Part shown: piece by piece, positions 9,244 through 17,150 of the stretch
Layout of the letters: each line of letters begins with the position of its first letter
Numbering within the stretch: position 1 is the stretch's first letter
Assembly (NCBI GenBank): GCA_031271905.1
Contig: JAISUT010000056.1
Coordinates: 41,856 to 105,855 of the forward strand
Source: Acidobacteriota bacterium
GTDB taxonomy: Bacteria > Acidobacteriota > UBA6911
Direction of reading: 5' to 3'
DNA length: 64,000 nucleotides
Notes under the pieces: model-generated
Told to the model about the DNA's origin: nothing
Database searches by the model: none
What the model saw: only the letters and a program-made list of their open reading frames with translations
Translations under genes and position numbers: made by a program

Positions 9244-10170
9244 TCAGCCCATGAGGGCGACCAGCACGGCCTTCTGCGCGTGGAGGCGGTTCTCCGCTTG
9301 CTGGAACACGACCGAGTGGGGGGAGTCGATGACGCCGGCGGAGACCTCCTCGCCGCGGTGCGCGGGCAGGCAGTGCATGAAGACGTAGTCGTCCTTCGCC
9401 CGCGCCGTCACCCCGTCGTCGATCTGGTAGCCTGCGAAATCCCTCTGGCGTTTCTCGTTCTCCGCCTCCTGCCCCATGCTGGTCCAGACGTCGGTGTAGA
9501 GCACGTCGGCGGCCTCGGCGGCCTGCAGCGGGTCGCGCACGACCTCGATCCTCCCGCCGGAGGCGTCGGCGTGCTCCCGCGCCCAGGCGACGACGCCCGC
9601 GTCGGGCTCGTAACCCTCGGGGGTGGCGACCGCTATGTGCGCGCCGAATCGCGCCGCGCCGAAGATCAGCGAGTGGGCGACGTTGTTGCCGTCGCCGATG
9701 TAGGCGATCTTGACGTTGTTCAGGTCGCCTTTCGTCTCCAGGATCGTCAGGTAGTCCGCCATCGCCTGGCAGGGGTGTGTGAAATCGGTCAAGCCGTTGA
9801 TGACCGGGATGGCGGCCTCGCGCGCCAGCTCCTCGACGACGGCGTGGGCGAAGGTGCGGATCATGATCCCCTGCACCATGCGCTCCAGGTTCTTCGCCAC
9901 GTCCCGGATGGGCTCGCGCTTGCCGAGGTTGATCTCCTGCGCGGTCAGGTGTATGGCGAAGCCCCCCAGTTGCCGGACTCCCACCTCGAACGAGACGCGC
10001 GTGCGCAACGAGGGTTTTTCAAAGATCAGCGCCAGCGCCTTGCCGTCCAGCCGGCGGCTGTACTCCCCGGGCGCCGCCTTGAGGGCGCGCGCGGAAAACA
10101 GCAATTCCAGCAAGTCGGCCGTCGGCCAGTCCCGCAACGTCAGAAAATCCCGCTGTCCAGTGTCACCCAT
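9244..10170 (-). CDS. argF: Ornithine carbamoyltransferase
   Basis: 308 residues, normal for the anabolic enzyme that joins ornithine and carbamoyl phosphate to give citrulline. The carbamoyl-phosphate loop is FEKPSLRTRVSFE, followed by MIRTFAH. The HPCQAMADYLT motif and the ornithine-binding HCLPAHRGEEV motif are intact, as is the DVWTSMGQE loop. It is separated by about 16 kb from the other arg genes here and lies with the yjbQ-like gene on the minus strand, 176 bases apart. No argG or argH is in the window. Confidence 0.96.
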   Translation of the reverse strand: MGDTGQRDFLTLRDWPTADLLELLFSARALKAAPGEYSRRLDGKALALIFEKPSLRTRVSFEVGVRQLGGFAIHLTAQEINLGKREPIRDVAKNLERMVQGIMIRTFAHAVVEELAREAAIPVINGLTDFTHPCQAMADYLTILETKGDLNNVKIAYIGDGNNVAHSLIFGAARFGAHIAVATPEGYEPDAGVVAWAREHADASGGRIEVVRDPLQAAEAADVLYTDVWTSMGQEAENEKRQRDFAGYQIDDGVTARAKDDYVFMHCLPAHRGEEVSAGVIDSPHSVVFQQAENRLHAQKAVLVALMG

Positions 10171-10346
10171 CTCTCCGCCCCGCGCCTTCCAAAGAAACTC
10201 CCATAATCTACCGCAAATCCACTGCGAATCAAGTGCGCGCTTTCCTTATCCTCCCGTGTTCCCGAAGCGATCCTCCTTGGGGCCGCAAACCCCCGCCTGC
10301 ACGAACCGCCCGGCCGGTGCGAACGGCGGGAGCGCCGCCCCCGCCG

Positions 10347-10742
10347 TCACGCCCCCATCACCTTGACATGGAATTTCCTGTTCCTCGGCGGGTCGAACTC
10401 CGTGAAGTACACGCCTTGCCACGTCCCGAGGACAGGCTTGCCGTTTTCGATCACCACGGTCACGCTCGAACCGATGCAGCTCGCCTTCAGGTGCGCCGCT
10501 GAATTGCCCTCCGCATGACGGAACTCCGGGCGGTCGGGAAACGCCTTGCCCAGTGCAAAGATCAAATCCCGCACCACGTCCGGGTCGGCATTCTCGTTGA
10601 TTGTTATGCCCGCCGTGGTGTGTGGGCAATAAACCACGGCGATGCCGCTGGTCACGCCGCTCTTGCCGATGGCTTCCCGGACTTGCGCCGTGATATTGTA
10701 AAAATCCTCTTTGGATGCGTTGAGTTGGTATTCGTAGGTCAT
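10347..10742 (-). CDS. YjbQ / UPF0047 family protein
   Basis: 131 residues from the ATG at 10742, which has a GGGGGACG site; the track start at 10847 lies upstream without one. The family signature is present: VVYCPHTTAGITINENADPDV, HAEGNSAAHLKAS, and GTWQGVYFTEFD. The conserved His and Glu residues form a putative metal or phosphate site. Weak thiamine-phosphate-synthase-like activity is known for some members, but the cellular role is unsettled. I do not infer a role from the neighbour argF. Confidence 0.9.
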   Translation of the reverse strand: MTYEYQLNASKEDFYNITAQVREAIGKSGVTSGIAVVYCPHTTAGITINENADPDVVRDLIFALGKAFPDRPEFRHAEGNSAAHLKASCIGSSVTVVIENGKPVLGTWQGVYFTEFDPPRNRKFHVKVMGA

Positions 10743-10789
10743 GGCCGCGTCCCCCGCTCGTTGGTGGCGATGTGCATTGCCGATCGTCC

Positions 10790-11294
10790 TATCGCCGCCT
10801 CGTCGATTTGGTGATTTCGGGGGGAATGGCCATGCCGTCGATATCATCTGGCGGACGCCGCCGCGTCACGCGGCGCTTGCCGCCGTGGCTGTGCTCCCAG
10901 CCCATGCCGCCGCCGTCAGGCTCGCGCGGGAGCCTGTTGCCCCGCAACGCCCCCCCCTCCGCCGCGCCGGACACCGCCGTGACGCGGCCTGCGAGGTCGC
11001 GCGCGTAGCCCATGCGGCAGTCGTCAGGATACCATATCCCCCGCAGGTCTTTGCGCCCGCATCCGCACCCGTCGTCCGAGTAGTCTGAGTCCACGTGTAT
11101 TCCGTGCGCGTCGTGTTGCCCCTTGCATCCTTCGATACGGCTTGGTAGGCGTAGCCGGCGCCGCCGCTCAACCCTGCAATGGTCATCGTGTGCGCCGTCG
11201 TCCGGCTGGAGTTGGCTGCGAGGAGCGAGCACCCGCGGGTCGCGATGAACCTTCGCCACGCGGAGCTCGCCGAGGCCGACGACCTCGCGCCCAA
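10790..11294 (-). pseudogene. Decayed YD-repeat / fibronectin-III-like gene remnants
   Basis: No intact gene explains this stretch. On the minus strand one frame reads MTIAGLSGGAGYAYQAVS then KDARGNTTRTEY, like the end of an Fn3 module. A second frame (near 11035-10980) reads MGYARDLAGRVTAVSGAA, like a YD/Rhs repeat. The change of frame inside a continuous similarity-like stretch suggests decay by small indels. It probably derives from a large surface or Rhs-type protein. Similar fragments occur at 58.0-59.1 kb. Confidence 0.5.
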
Positions 11295-11375
11295 GCGAAT
11301 TTTTTTCCTAAGAAATCATGCGGCGGATCGTTATGCCGATCAGAGAGTCGGAAAACACACGGAGGTCGAACGGGC

Positions 11376-11903
11376 ATGATGGACTCTGACTGGATCACGG
11401 CGGCGCTGGCGGAATACGAACAGCCGCTGATACGTTACGCAGCCCACATCCTCGGCAGGGCGGGGGATGTCGAGCGGGCGCGCGAGGTCGTCCAGGACGT
11501 GTTCCTCAAACTCTGCCGGCAAGACCGTGCCGAACTCTCCGACCATCTGGCGCAGTGGCTCTATTCCGTGTGCCGCAACCGTGCGCTGGATGTCCTCAGA
11601 AAGGAGAGACGCATGACAGGACTAGGCGAAGCGCAATTAAACATGCCCGACCGCAACGGGTCGGAAATCATGTCGGCGCTGGAGCGGGAGGAGCGATACT
11701 CGGGAGTCCTGGGTATCTTGCAAACCCTTCCCCATAACCAGCAGGAGGTGATCCGGCTGAAATTCTCGGGCGACCTCAGCTACCAGGAGATCAGCGCGAT
11801 CACCAAGCTTTCGGTGAGCAACGTCGGCTTTCTTATCCATACCGGGCTTAAAACCATCCGCGAAAAATCGCAAAAACGCGAGGCGCAAAGGAGGACGAAA
11901 TGA
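11376..11903 (+). CDS. ECF-type RNA polymerase sigma factor
   Basis: 175 residues from the ATG at 11376, placed 9 bases after GGAGGT; the track start at 11142 runs back through remnant DNA. Region 2 is visible around EVVQDVFLKLC and the WLYSVCRNRALDVLRKE helix. Region 4 is LPHNQQEVIRLKFSGDLSYQ with the recognition helix SVSNVGFLIHTGL. The stop overlaps the next ATG by four bases (ATGA), which couples it to the VWA membrane protein. By analogy with other ECF pairs, that protein's N-terminal region may be the anti-sigma factor. Confidence 0.92.
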   Translation: MMDSDWITAALAEYEQPLIRYAAHILGRAGDVERAREVVQDVFLKLCRQDRAELSDHLAQWLYSVCRNRALDVLRKERRMTGLGEAQLNMPDRNGSEIMSALEREERYSGVLGILQTLPHNQQEVIRLKFSGDLSYQEISAITKLSVSNVGFLIHTGLKTIREKSQKREAQRRTK

Positions 11904-14158
11904 ACATAGACATGAATGATCCCCGCCTGACCGCCTACGCGCTCGGCGAAATCACCGATGAAAAAGAACGCGCGGAGCTGGAAGCCGCGATTGGCGAGGC
12001 GCCGGAACTCGCCGTTTTCGTGGAGGAGGTTCGCGAGACCGCAGGCTGGCTCTCCGCCGAGCTCCATGCCGAGCTCGGCGCCTCGGCCGACGGGGCGCTG
12101 ACCCCCGCGCAGCGCGGTAACATCGAAGCCCGCGCCGCCAAGGCCGCCTCCGGCGGAATCTTGGCCAAGCTGTTCGGACATGAAGGATTTTTTGGCAACA
12201 AACTGGCTTGGATGCCCGTGGGCGCGGCGGCGGTGCTGGTGCTGGCGTTTTTCACCTTCAGACAGTTCCAGCCGGAGGCGGTTCACGACGGGCAGACGGC
12301 TGGGCTCGTCGAAGACGCCGGTCATGAACCGGACGACCTGGCGACGCCCGTGCTGACGGCGCAAGTTGAAGAACCAGTCGCCGAGCAACGAATCGCCGAG
12401 CAAGCGACGGCGCAGGTTGACGAACAGGTCGCCAATCAGGCGACGATGCAAACGTTTGTCGCGCCAACGGCAATTCCCATGGAAATCCCGCCGCCGGCGC
12501 CGGGGGAGCTGTCGATGTTGCGCTCCCAGGAGTCTATCGCCCGGCTCGCGCAGATGGAGGCGGAAATCCGCGCGGGGAAGAAGGTGAACAGCATCATCGC
12601 CGCCGCAGCACCTGCGGCACGCGACGACATAATGGAGCTCATCCCGACCATGTCGGGGAGCGTGGCGCAACCGGACGGATATCCGTTCCCGAGTCCGGAC
12701 GATTGGAACGGCAATCGACCGCCAGCGGGAAAAAGGAGCCGGTTCAACACCGAAGACTATGCGTCCGTCGTTGACAACCCGTTCCTCGACGTCGTGCAGA
12801 ATCCGCTCTCGACCTTCTCCATCGACGTGGACACGGCGTCCTATTCCAACGTGCGGCGCTTCCTCGAAGGCAACCGACGTCCGCCCAAGGACTCCGTCCG
12901 CATCGAGGAGCTGGTCAACTACTTCGACTACGACTACAAGGCGCCGACGGACGGCAAGCCGTTCGCGGTGAACGCGGAGATGGCCGAGGCGCCGTGGAAC
13001 CCGAAGCACAAGCTGCTCCGCGTCGCGTTGAAGGGGCGTGAACTCGCCAAGGGGAAGCGCCCGCAGAGCAACCTGGTGTTCCTGGTCGACGTGTCCGGTT
13101 CGATGACCGACTACAACAAGCTGCCGCTGGTGAAAGAGTCGATGAAGATGCTGGTGGACAGGCTGGCCGCGTCCGACCGCGTCTCCATCGTCGTCTATGC
13201 CGGCAGCAGCGGCCTCGCGCTCCCTTCGACCAGCGGCGAGCAGAAGGACGTCATCCGCCGCGCCATCGACAACATGAGGGCGGGCGGGAGCACGGCTGGC
13301 GCCGCCGGCATCCAGTTGGCATACAAGGTCGCCGAGGAGAATTTCATCAAAGGCGGCGTCAACCGGGTGATCCTGGCGACCGACGGCGACTTCAACGTCG
13401 GCGTCACCAGCAAAGGCGACCTGACGCGCCTGATCGAGGAGAAGGCGAAGAAGAACGTCTTCCTGACCGCCCTCGGCTTCGGCATGGGCAACTACAAGGA
13501 TCCGACGCTGGAGCTGCTGGCCGACAAGGGGCACGGCAACTACGCCTACATCGACACCGCCAACGAGGCGCGCAAGGTCTTGGTGGAGCAGATGGACGCC
13601 ACGCTGGTCGCCATCGCCAAGGATGTGAAGATCCAGGTGGAGTTCAACCCGGCGCGGGTCAAGTCGTACCGGCTGCTCGGCTACGAGAACCGCATCATGG
13701 CTAAGGAGGATTTCAACGACGACGCCAAGCAGGCGGGGGTCGTCGGCGCGGGGCACGCGGTGACGGCGTTCTACGAGCTGGCGACGGAGGACGACGCCGC
13801 CGACACGCGCCCGGTCGATCCGCTCAAGTACCAGGCCAAGCCTGCGGCTTCGGCGCAAGCCGACAGTTCCGAGATCGCCACGGTGAAGATCCGGAGCAAG
13901 GCGCCGGAGGGGGACAGGAGCGTCCTGACCGAGTTTGCAGTCCATGACGGCGCAAGGGGATTCGCCGCCGCCTCGCGCGACTTCAAGTTCGCCGCCGCCG
14001 TTGCCGCCTTCGGCATGGTGCTACGCGACTCGCCGCACAAGGGAAGCGCGGATTATGACCGCATCCTGCAATGGGCGAACGAAGGGAAGGGGGATGACCG
14101 GTTCGGCTACCGCGCGGAGTTCATCCGCCTGGTCCACCGCGCCGTCTCCATCAAATAG
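11900..14158 (+). CDS. Membrane VWA-domain protein (YfbK-like) with anti-sigma-like N-terminus
   Basis: 752 residues. The first 90 residues look like the cytoplasmic head of an ECF anti-sigma factor (acidic, LTAYALGEI then EELEAA-like helices). One membrane segment lies at about 102-120 (WMPVGAAAVLVLAFF). A Pro/Ala/Glu linker leads to a VWA N-terminal region (NPLSTFSIDVDTASYSNVRR) and a VWA domain with an intact MIDAS start, DVSGSM, at about 397. The C-terminal DUF3520-like region follows (GYENR, EFIRLVHRA). VWA domains of this class bind partner proteins through a metal ion. Coupling to the sigma gene suggests that a periplasmic binding event controls the sigma factor; this is inference. Confidence 0.88.
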   Translation: MNIDMNDPRLTAYALGEITDEKERAELEAAIGEAPELAVFVEEVRETAGWLSAELHAELGASADGALTPAQRGNIEARAAKAASGGILAKLFGHEGFFGNKLAWMPVGAAAVLVLAFFTFRQFQPEAVHDGQTAGLVEDAGHEPDDLATPVLTAQVEEPVAEQRIAEQATAQVDEQVANQATMQTFVAPTAIPMEIPPPAPGELSMLRSQESIARLAQMEAEIRAGKKVNSIIAAAAPAARDDIMELIPTMSGSVAQPDGYPFPSPDDWNGNRPPAGKRSRFNTEDYASVVDNPFLDVVQNPLSTFSIDVDTASYSNVRRFLEGNRRPPKDSVRIEELVNYFDYDYKAPTDGKPFAVNAEMAEAPWNPKHKLLRVALKGRELAKGKRPQSNLVFLVDVSGSMTDYNKLPLVKESMKMLVDRLAASDRVSIVVYAGSSGLALPSTSGEQKDVIRRAIDNMRAGGSTAGAAGIQLAYKVAEENFIKGGVNRVILATDGDFNVGVTSKGDLTRLIEEKAKKNVFLTALGFGMGNYKDPTLELLADKGHGNYAYIDTANEARKVLVEQMDATLVAIAKDVKIQVEFNPARVKSYRLLGYENRIMAKEDFNDDAKQAGVVGAGHAVTAFYELATEDDAADTRPVDPLKYQAKPAASAQADSSEIATVKIRSKAPEGDRSVLTEFAVHDGARGFAAASRDFKFAAAVAAFGMVLRDSPHKGSADYDRILQWANEGKGDDRFGYRAEFIRLVHRAVSIK

Positions 14159-14173
14159 ACGACGGCCGACAAA

Positions 14174-14204
14174 GGCAGGGCGCTCGCGCTGCGGACGCCC
14201 TGCC
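14174..14204 (+). terminator. Inverted repeat after the VWA gene, terminator-like but without a U-tract
   Basis: GGCAGGGCG (14174-14182) and CGCCCTGCC (14196-14204) form a perfect 9-bp stem with a 13-base loop, starting 16 bases after the VWA stop. No T-run follows, so it may be a pause or stabilising hairpin rather than a full intrinsic terminator. Confidence 0.45.
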
Positions 14205-14462
14205 CTGAAACCCCGCTCCACCACTCCTGCACTTTGAATCCGCCGGATATTTGAACCGCCGGCACGACGCACGCGCTGCCGAAAGTCACGCTGGACATAT
14301 TCCCGAATCAGAAAACGCGGGTGCCGGAAGATGCGGGTGTTCCAGACGGTCTCGGACTGCCGCAGAACAAGTCGCGGGCAAACTATCCCCACTGTCACCT
14401 GCCTGCCACCTGATTTTTTTTGATTCGGATTTTCGAAAATCAATGCAAGTCGTTGATTTGAT
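14205..14462. other. Intergenic stretch without a supported gene
   Basis: Apart from the hairpin just before it, I see no coding signal I trust. One plus-strand frame around 14278-14370 stays open with a protein-like composition (LPKVTLDIFPNQK), but it has no start, ribosome site or recognisable domain. Confidence 0.4.
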
Positions 14463-14538
14463 TGGTGGAGCTAACGAGGATCGAACTCGTGACCTCCTGA
14501 CTGCCAGTCAGGCACTCTCCCAGCTGAGCTATAGCCCC
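14463..14538 (-). tRNA. tRNA-Ala (anticodon GGC)
   Basis: Read on the minus strand, a full 76-nt cloverleaf with encoded CCA. The acceptor arm GGGGCTA pairs with TAGCTCC and contains the G3-U70 wobble that identifies alanine tRNA. The D arm starts GCTCAGCTGGGA. The anticodon stem CCTGA/TCAGG encloses CTGGCAG, giving anticodon GGC. The T arm is ACGAG-TTCGATC-CTCGT. Confidence 0.97.
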
Positions 14539-14811
14539 ACGCTTTCAAACACCTCCGACCCTTGCGATCGGCACGCTGCCCTTATCGGCAGGGCAACGTA
14601 AAGACGTCAATGGATCCCGGATGTTTTCCCGTTTCGCCAACGGGTGCGCATCTGTTGATCCACACGGTCAAATAAAATATGGGATCATCCCCGTCTTTTC
14701 AAGTAAAACTTGCCCGTAACCCTTGAGTCCTGCGGCTCTGCCCCGCATCTTCAAAAACGCGCCTGAAACCGCGCCCGTGCGACCGACCGGCGGCGCGCGG
14801 GACGCGCCCCG

Positions 14812-15753
14812 TCACCGTGCGGCCGCACTCCCGCCAAGCCGCAACGGCGGCGGCGGCGCGCAAACGACCTCCAGCCGCTCCCCCGTCGCAGGATGTTCCA
14901 ATTCCAGGGACAGGCTGTGCAGGTGATAGCCGAGGTCTCCGGGGAGTGCGCCATGGCCTGGCAGGGGGACGCCTCCGACGCCGTACAGCGGGTCGCCGAC
15001 CAACGGATGTCCCGCCGCCGCCAGATGGATGCGTATCTGATGCGGCCGCCCCGTCGTGATCCGCACGTCCACCAAGGCGCAACCGTCCCGGCGCTCCATC
15101 ACCGCGACATGGCTGTGCGCCGCCTTTCCCGACGGGTCGCCGGGAAAGGTTGCGGCGTGAACCGTCCCCAACGCGCGGTGGGGGATGCGTCCGACGGGGA
15201 CGTCGATGTCGAACCCGTCCGCCGATGGCTCGCCCGCCACCAGCGTCCTGTACGCCTTGCGCACCTCGCCGCGCCGCCACGCTTGCGACACTCGCGCAAA
15301 CGCCTCCGCCGAGCGGGCGAAAAGCAGGACGCCCGACGTCCCCCGCCCCAGCCGGTGCACGGGGTTCGCCTCCGGGAACCTCCGTCGCACCAGCGCCCAC
15401 AGGGTGTTTCGCATGAAGCGCCCGCCGCCGGGCAGGGTCGGCAGCCCCGTCGGCTTGGCGACCGCCAGCAGATGCTCGTCCCGGTGCAGGATCGCATAGG
15501 CGAGCGGCGCGTCCGGCTCCACCCACGGGGGGCGCAGCCAACTCAGCCTTTGCCCCGGACGCAACACGGCGTTCGCCGCCGCCGGAGCCCCGTCGAGCAG
15601 GACGCGCCCCGCTTCGATGCGCTCCAGCCACTCCCCGCGTCCGGCGGACGGATGCCTCCCCGCGAGGTATTCCACGACGTTGCATCCCGCCGCCGCCGCG
15701 CCCAGCTCTTCGCGATATTCATATCCGTCGTTGAGATCGTCTTTGTGGGGCAT
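14812..15753 (-). CDS. RluA-family pseudouridine synthase homologue with catalytic Asp replaced
   Basis: 313 residues from the ATG at 15753, just before an in-frame low-quality extension in the ORF track. An S4-like N-terminal part (about 15-75) leads into the RluA catalytic domain: KPTGLPTLP, the box-II region PVHRLGRGTSGVLLFA, KAYRTLVAG, GRPHQIRIHLAAAGHPLVGD and a C-terminal YHLHSLSL strand. The family motif is HRLDxxTSG, where Asp attacks the base; here the codon is ggg (Gly). The rest of the domain looks well conserved. It may be a non-catalytic RNA binder or a divergent subfamily. It stands alone; the upstream gene is divergent. Confidence 0.85.
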   Translation of the reverse strand: MPHKDDLNDGYEYREELGAAAAGCNVVEYLAGRHPSAGRGEWLERIEAGRVLLDGAPAAANAVLRPGQRLSWLRPPWVEPDAPLAYAILHRDEHLLAVAKPTGLPTLPGGGRFMRNTLWALVRRRFPEANPVHRLGRGTSGVLLFARSAEAFARVSQAWRRGEVRKAYRTLVAGEPSADGFDIDVPVGRIPHRALGTVHAATFPGDPSGKAAHSHVAVMERRDGCALVDVRITTGRPHQIRIHLAAAGHPLVGDPLYGVGGVPLPGHGALPGDLGYHLHSLSLELEHPATGERLEVVCAPPPPLRLGGSAAAR

Positions 15754-16042
15754 GGCGGCATTGTAGCATTTTCCAAATCCCCCAATTGGTCGGTTTCTTC
15801 GGAAAGATGGGCGTCCCGGGTCATCGACGCGGCTCGCGAGATGGTTTCGACGACCTCGCCGATGCACGACGGCGTCGTCACGGTGACGGGGCGTCCGGCC
15901 TGGTCGCAATCTTTTTCTTGAGCCCGCCCCGTCCTCCCCTGTCCATGGAAAGGCTTTCGGCTCCCAAGAGGGGATCTGGCATAATGTCCGGCATCGGCGT
16001 CTATGGATGGGGCGTGACGGATGAAACGGAGGCCGTGAACGT
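15754..16042. other. Divergent intergenic region
   Basis: 289 bases between the divergent RluA-like and ADP-ribosylglycohydrolase genes. It should hold both promoters. I see no confident promoter or operator and no supported gene. Confidence 0.5.
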
Positions 16043-16885
16043 ATGCTGGGGGCCATAATCGGGGATGTCGCAGGTTCGCGCTTCGAGTTTCACAACCACC
16101 GGAGCAAGGATTTCGACCTGTTCGGCGAAGGTTGCTTCGCCACCGACGACAGTATCATGTCCTTGGCCGTCGCCAAGGCGCTCATGGATGCCGTCGAGGA
16201 CGCATCCCCGTCCTCCCGGGGGGGCGCCTGCGGGTACGACGAGGCATTCCACGCGCGCCTCGCGGAGCTGACGGTCGAACGGATGCGGGAGATCGGGCGC
16301 AAGTATCCGCGTTGCGGCTTCGGCGGCAGGTTCTACGATTGGCTCTTCAGCGACGCCCCCGCTCCGTATGGCAGCTTTGGCAACGGTGCCGCCATGCGGG
16401 TCAGTCCGGCGGGGTTCGCCGCACGGACGGAGCGGGAAGCCGGACGTCTGGCGGAGACGGTGACCGCCGTCACCCATGACCACCCCGAAGGCGTCAAGGG
16501 CGCGCAGGCGACAGCCATGGCCATCTTTTGGGCGCGGCGGGGCGCGACGAAAGACGACATCCGCCGCCGCATCGCCCGCGACTACTATGCGTTGGATTTC
16601 ACGGTGGACGCCATCCGCCCCACCTACCGTTTCAATGAGACCTGCCAAGGGACTGTGCCGCAGGCGATAGAGTGCTTCCTCGAATCCAGTTCTTTCGAAG
16701 ACGCCATCCGCACGGCGATCTCCCTGGGCGGCGACAGCGACACCGTCGCCGCGATCACCGGCTCGATAGCCGAAGCCCATTACGGCGTGCCGGAGGAAAT
16801 CCGGGAGACGGCGCTCTCCTACTTGGACGCGGAGTTGCGGGCGATCTATGACCGGTGGACGGAGTTTGTCGCAGTCCACGCCTGA
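16043..16885 (+). CDS. ADP-ribosylglycohydrolase family protein (DraG-like)
   Basis: 280 residues. The di-metal site signatures of the family are present: GAIIGDVAGSRFE at the N-terminus, ATDDSIM, the central GNGAAMRVSP, HDHPEGVKGA, and the C-terminal GGDSDTVAAITG. These proteins remove ADP-ribose from modified proteins, nucleic acids or small molecules. The start has a GGAGG site 8 bases upstream. No nitrogenase genes or partner ADP-ribosyltransferase is visible, so a classical DraG role in nitrogen fixation is not supported. The substrate is unknown. Confidence 0.92.
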   Translation: MLGAIIGDVAGSRFEFHNHRSKDFDLFGEGCFATDDSIMSLAVAKALMDAVEDASPSSRGGACGYDEAFHARLAELTVERMREIGRKYPRCGFGGRFYDWLFSDAPAPYGSFGNGAAMRVSPAGFAARTEREAGRLAETVTAVTHDHPEGVKGAQATAMAIFWARRGATKDDIRRRIARDYYALDFTVDAIRPTYRFNETCQGTVPQAIECFLESSSFEDAIRTAISLGGDSDTVAAITGSIAEAHYGVPEEIRETALSYLDAELRAIYDRWTEFVAVHA

Positions 16886-16986
16886 CATCCCCGTGGCAAC
16901 CCAAGCCCTTGCATTGATATTCAGAGCGCGTGAACCTGAGCGCGCGAAACTGTTGCGGCAATGGCTGTGTGCGGGTTGACTGCATT

Positions 16987-17006
16987 CGTACGTTTCATCC
17001 CGTACG
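16987..17006 (+). promoter_or_regulatory. Paired CGTACG palindromes, possible antitoxin operator
   Basis: Two CGTACGTTT copies, each with the 6-bp palindrome CGTACG, start 14 bases apart immediately before the Phd-like start. YefM/Phd-family antitoxins bind paired short palindromes of the TGTACA type at their own promoters. The arrangement fits, although the exact core differs. Confidence 0.4.
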
Positions 17007-17018
17007 TTTGGAGGCGTC

Positions 17019-17106
17019 ATGTCTGTGTTGGGCGTTCCAGCCCATCGATTCCGTGACAACTTCTCCCACTATGCCGAACTTGCGGAAGGCGGTGTGGATA
17101 TTTTGG
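17019..17106 (+). pseudogene. Truncated Phd/YefM-type antitoxin
   Basis: The ATG at 17019 has a GGAGG site and begins MSVLGVPAHRFRDNFSHY, then AELAEGGVDIL. This matches the first 25-30 residues of prevent-host-death antitoxins (a helix with R-N-FS-Y-ELAE spacing followed by a beta strand). After about codon 29 the frame runs into the 3' end of the opposing molybdenum-hydroxylase gene and loses the family pattern. No toxin follows. The long ORF in the track (17019-18236) is therefore a chimaera of this stub and antisense sequence. Confidence 0.55.
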
Positions 17107-17150
17107 GTCGTCCGTCCTCGCCGGGCGACCGCCGAGACCGCCGTGCGCGG

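Noticed and set aside
11142-11375. Upstream extension of the sigma factor ORF
   Set aside because: It runs through Rhs-like debris; the ATG at 11376 has GGAGGT and the ECF homology begins there.
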